Below, piece by piece: positions 62,146 through 64,000 of a DNA stretch of 64,000 bases. Source of the stretch: Nitrospiraceae bacterium (lineage in GTDB: Bacteria > Nitrospirota > Thermodesulfovibrionia > UBA6902); assembly GCA_003599275.1 (NCBI GenBank), contig QZJG01000030.1, positions 1-64,000 of the forward strand. Reading direction: 5' to 3'. Both the position numbers and the translations under genes were made by a program. Within the stretch, counting starts at the first letter, position 1. The number at the start of each line of letters is the position of its first letter. Below the pieces are notes generated by a model. The model worked only from the letters and a program-made list of their open reading frames with translations. It did no database searches and was not told where the DNA came from.

Positions 62146-63030
62146 TTATTTCTGAAGCAGGCGTCCGATCTTCTCCCGCCATGTGTTAATATTTGCCGGC
62201 AGGGCATCTTTCCAAATTTCGATAAATCTTTTCTGCGCCCCATCGCGTATGGCATCGTCTCTTTTTAGCTGATTTCTTGTTGTGCCGCATGTGTGTTCAA
62301 AGGGGACATTCAGGACATAATTACTGAAGCCGTTGCCGGCTGCTCTCATGGAAATGTCTTTGTCGTAATAATGCACGCCGAACTCTTCACGAAAACCGCC
62401 GATCTTTTCAAGCACCGGCCTTTTCATGGCCATGAGCAAACCGTCGACGACCGCCACTTTTTCAAAAGGCCTGTTTATGGAAGGGCCTTCCTTTTTCGCA
62501 TGGACTATTGTCCTGCCCCTGAAGCTGCCGTCCCTGCGTAAAGTCTTTGCTCCGTAAAGTCCGGCAATTCCAACGTTCGGTGTTTTGACAATGAAGTCGC
62601 CAATTTTTACAGACCAATTTTTTTCATGGACAAATACGTCGTTATGCATGAAGCAGAGGACGTCGTATTTGGCCGCCCTTGCTCCGATGTTCAACGCCTT
62701 TGCCACGCCGAAGTTTTCGTCATTCCGGATGCAGGTGATTTTCGACTTTTTGTCATTGCGAGCCGAAGGCGAAGCAATCTCATCCACTAAGATTGCGGAG
62801 CCTGTTCCGAGCATGTCTTGAGATTGCTTCGGCTCTCCTTGAGAGCCTCGCAATGACAGGCGAGGAATCTCGCCCCTCGCAATGACATTTGACGTCCCAT
62901 CCGTTGACCCGTTGTCAACAATAATGATCTCGTATGCGGCAGCTCTATTGAATTCACGGATATGTTCAATGCATCTCCGGGTTGTTTCAAATTTATTGAA
63001 AACCGGAATGATTATGCTTATGCCTTCCAT
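62146..63030 (-). CDS. Family 2 glycosyltransferase carrying an in-frame repeat insertion
   Basis: 294 residues. GT-A fold: ISIIIPVFNKFETTRRCIEHI, EIIIVDNGSTDGT, RNDENFGVAKALNIG, CFMHNDV (DxD-like site) and FGVHYYDKDISMRA. Between GSTDGTSNV and the RNDENFG strand there are about 48 extra residues encoded by the repeat at 62752-62885. This place normally holds a short connector. The frame remains open, so the protein may still fold. It likely adds a sugar to a surface polysaccharide; next gene is a LPS-kinase-like protein. Confidence 0.85.
   Translation of the reverse strand: MEGISIIIPVFNKFETTRRCIEHIREFNRAAAYEIIIVDNGSTDGTSNVIARGEIPRLSLRGSQGEPKQSQDMLGTGSAILVDEIASPSARNDKKSKITCIRNDENFGVAKALNIGARAAKYDVLCFMHNDVFVHEKNWSVKIGDFIVKTPNVGIAGLYGAKTLRRDGSFRGRTIVHAKKEGPSINRPFEKVAVVDGLLMAMKRPVLEKIGGFREEFGVHYYDKDISMRAAGNGFSNYVLNVPFEHTCGTTRNQLKRDDAIRDGAQKRFIEIWKDALPANINTWREKIGRLLQK
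62752..62885. repeat. GTCATTGCGAG element inside the glycosyltransferase gene
   Basis: 134 bases bounded by perfect GTCATTGCGAG and CTCGCAATGAC ends, with a second internal CTCGCAATGAC near the right end, suggesting a composite of two copies. Third copy of the family in this window and the only one within a coding region. Confidence 0.88.
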
Positions 63031-63090
63031 CTGAAAATCCCCCTTAGTCCCCCTTTTACAAAGTGGGAATGTATTCCCCTCCTGGCATCC

Positions 63091-63894
63091 TCACTTCCAT
63101 CGCCGCTCCGTGTAGTGTTTTATGAGCTGTATAAATTTCTTTTTGACCCCTCTGAGTCTCCGTGGCGTCTTTTTGGAAATTTCCACGGCATCAAGGTAGT
63201 GGTCCAGGAGAGACATCTTTTCATCTTTTGTCAGCGGCAATTCCGGATGGTTCAGCCCGGCAATGTCCTTCGCAAGGTTCTTCAGCATAAACGGCCTGTT
63301 CTTTCTGATGCCGTCTATGTCTATCAATCCCGATACCTCCGTCCCTTTTATGAAGATGTGCGACAAATGCGCATCACCCAGCCAATAACCGAGGCCGTGA
63401 ATCCTGGCCACTTCACTTATGGCATTTCGATATGTTTCCATACCGGGCGTTTTTCCGCCCCTGATCAGGATGTCATAAAGGGATTCCCCCGCTACTTTTT
63501 TTATTGCAAAGAAAGGCCTTCTTCCCTTTTTAATGAAACCGTATGCAGCTACCGGCTGGACTTTTGTCCCCTGCGATAACAAATGTTCGGAGATATTATA
63601 AATAGATCGGGCCCTGTCGGTTAAATAAAAGAGCACTCTGCTTTTTATGGTCATGGGATGAAGTATTTTCAGGAAACAGTCCGTCTCCGGGTCATAAACA
63701 AGAGTTGTCGCCTTCACCGTGGCATAAAGCCTGAAGCCTTCCTTTGAGAACTCTTCCTTTACCTCTTCGTTTATATTTCTGAAAGGTTCAAGACATAACG
63801 GGCAGCCTTTTAAGACGTCGCAAAATTTCGACATTGAAGGCATGAGTCCTTCAATGCAGTGGAAAGATGCTACGTTGTTTCCGATGTGCTTCAA
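63091..63894 (-). CDS. Lipopolysaccharide-kinase-like protein (WaaP/InaA family)
   Basis: 267 residues. Kinase-like fold with FFAIKKVAGESLYD, the catalytic-loop analogue LGDAHLSHIFI (Asp and His present, the usual Asn changed to His) and the DFG-like VSGLIDIDGI. An N-terminal Cys pair (CPLC) precedes. Likely phosphorylates a core sugar of LPS or another surface glycan. It precedes the glycosyltransferase by 60 bases on the same strand, with a C-rich hairpin repeat between. Confidence 0.7.
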   Translation of the reverse strand: MKHIGNNVASFHCIEGLMPSMSKFCDVLKGCPLCLEPFRNINEEVKEEFSKEGFRLYATVKATTLVYDPETDCFLKILHPMTIKSRVLFYLTDRARSIYNISEHLLSQGTKVQPVAAYGFIKKGRRPFFAIKKVAGESLYDILIRGGKTPGMETYRNAISEVARIHGLGYWLGDAHLSHIFIKGTEVSGLIDIDGIRKNRPFMLKNLAKDIAGLNHPELPLTKDEKMSLLDHYLDAVEISKKTPRRLRGVKKKFIQLIKHYTERRWK

Positions 63895-63903
63895 CTGAAG
63901 AAT

Positions 63904-63950
63904 CTCCCCCTCACCCTATCCCTCTCCCGCGAGGGGATGAAGGGGAGGGT
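63904..63950. repeat. CTCTCCC-type GC-rich hairpin repeat
   Basis: Inverted C-rich and G-rich tracts (CCCTCACCCTATCCCTCTCCC against GAGGGGATGAAGGGGAGGG). An interspersed repeat of the same general class as 22745-22767, upstream of the kinase-like gene. Confidence 0.5.
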
Positions 63951-64000
63951 GCTTCTTTTTGATATAGGATTAATTCTTTCATCCCGTCCTTATCGCGAGA

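Noticed and set aside
62146-63030. Glycosyltransferase as a disrupted pseudogene
   Set aside because: The repeat insert keeps the frame and all GT-A motifs on both sides remain, so it is called a gene with an insertion.

Overview
The window reads as chromosomal DNA of a Gram-negative anaerobe or microaerophile, most likely a member of the Nitrospirota (Thermodesulfovibrionia-like). The pointers are a PEP-CTERM/exosortase-type surface protein with its ExeA-like ATPase, a YeeE/YedE-TusA sulfur pair, a CXXCH haem chemoreceptor, an anaerobic-type CbiG/CbiH cobalamin protein, DUF4416 and many short dispersed inverted repeats. This placement is inferred from gene content only. No rRNA, phage, transposase or CRISPR array was seen. 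One tRNA (Ala, TGC) is present.

Layout. 1-4.2 kb: mltG (cut by the window edge), ispG and a histone-deacetylase-like hydrolase in one overlapping run, then nadB facing them. 4.5-7.4 kb: a sulfur-import-like run (YeeE/YedE, TusA, a GGYG-repeat membrane protein, a universal stress protein and a 59-residue lipoprotein). 7.4-11 kb: a FAD oxidoreductase, tRNA-Ala and a secreted repeat/CARDB protein. 11-16.3 kb: a nitrogen block with glnE, a PilZ-rubredoxin-superoxide-reductase-like fusion, and glnA. 16.3-22.2 kb: a c-di-GMP-I riboswitch with terminator ahead of a secreted amidohydrolase, convergent with the poly-gamma-glutamate genes pgsB-pgsC-pgsW, which diverge from a gamma-glutamyltransferase. 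22.2-25.7 kb: EF-hand protein, glgB, a 41-residue small protein, DUF4416. 25.7-33.7 kb: a type III restriction-modification-like cluster (mod, AlbA_2 ATPase, res) followed by a BPL_N protein. 33.8-45.9 kb: CbiG-CbiH fusion, phosphohexomutase, PEP-CTERM protein, ExeA-like ATPase, TPR protein, gyrA, darP and small genes, including a SWIB protein with a histone-H1-like tail. 46.1-53.1 kb: the phosphate regulon phoB-phoR, pstS-pstC-pstA-pstB-phoU. 53.4-59.8 kb: a chemotaxis block with haem MCP, CheA carrying a second CheW domain, a CheW-PilZ fusion, CheR and an HDOD protein. 60-63.9 kb: typA, a family 2 glycosyltransferase and a WaaP/InaA-like kinase.

Three themes stand out. First, cyclic di-GMP appears three times: the riboswitch, the PilZ-rubredoxin-SOR fusion and the CheW-PilZ fusion. 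The first two sit in a glutamine/poly-glutamate neighbourhood. Second, at least a dozen short degenerate tandem arrays share a strict 7-nt period but not a sequence. They sit inside coding loops (CbiGH, BPL_N, PhoR) and in both gaps around pstA, where they appear to supply the ribosome-binding sites. Third, several MITE-like inverted-repeat elements are dispersed through intergenic DNA, and one is carried in frame inside the glycosyltransferase.
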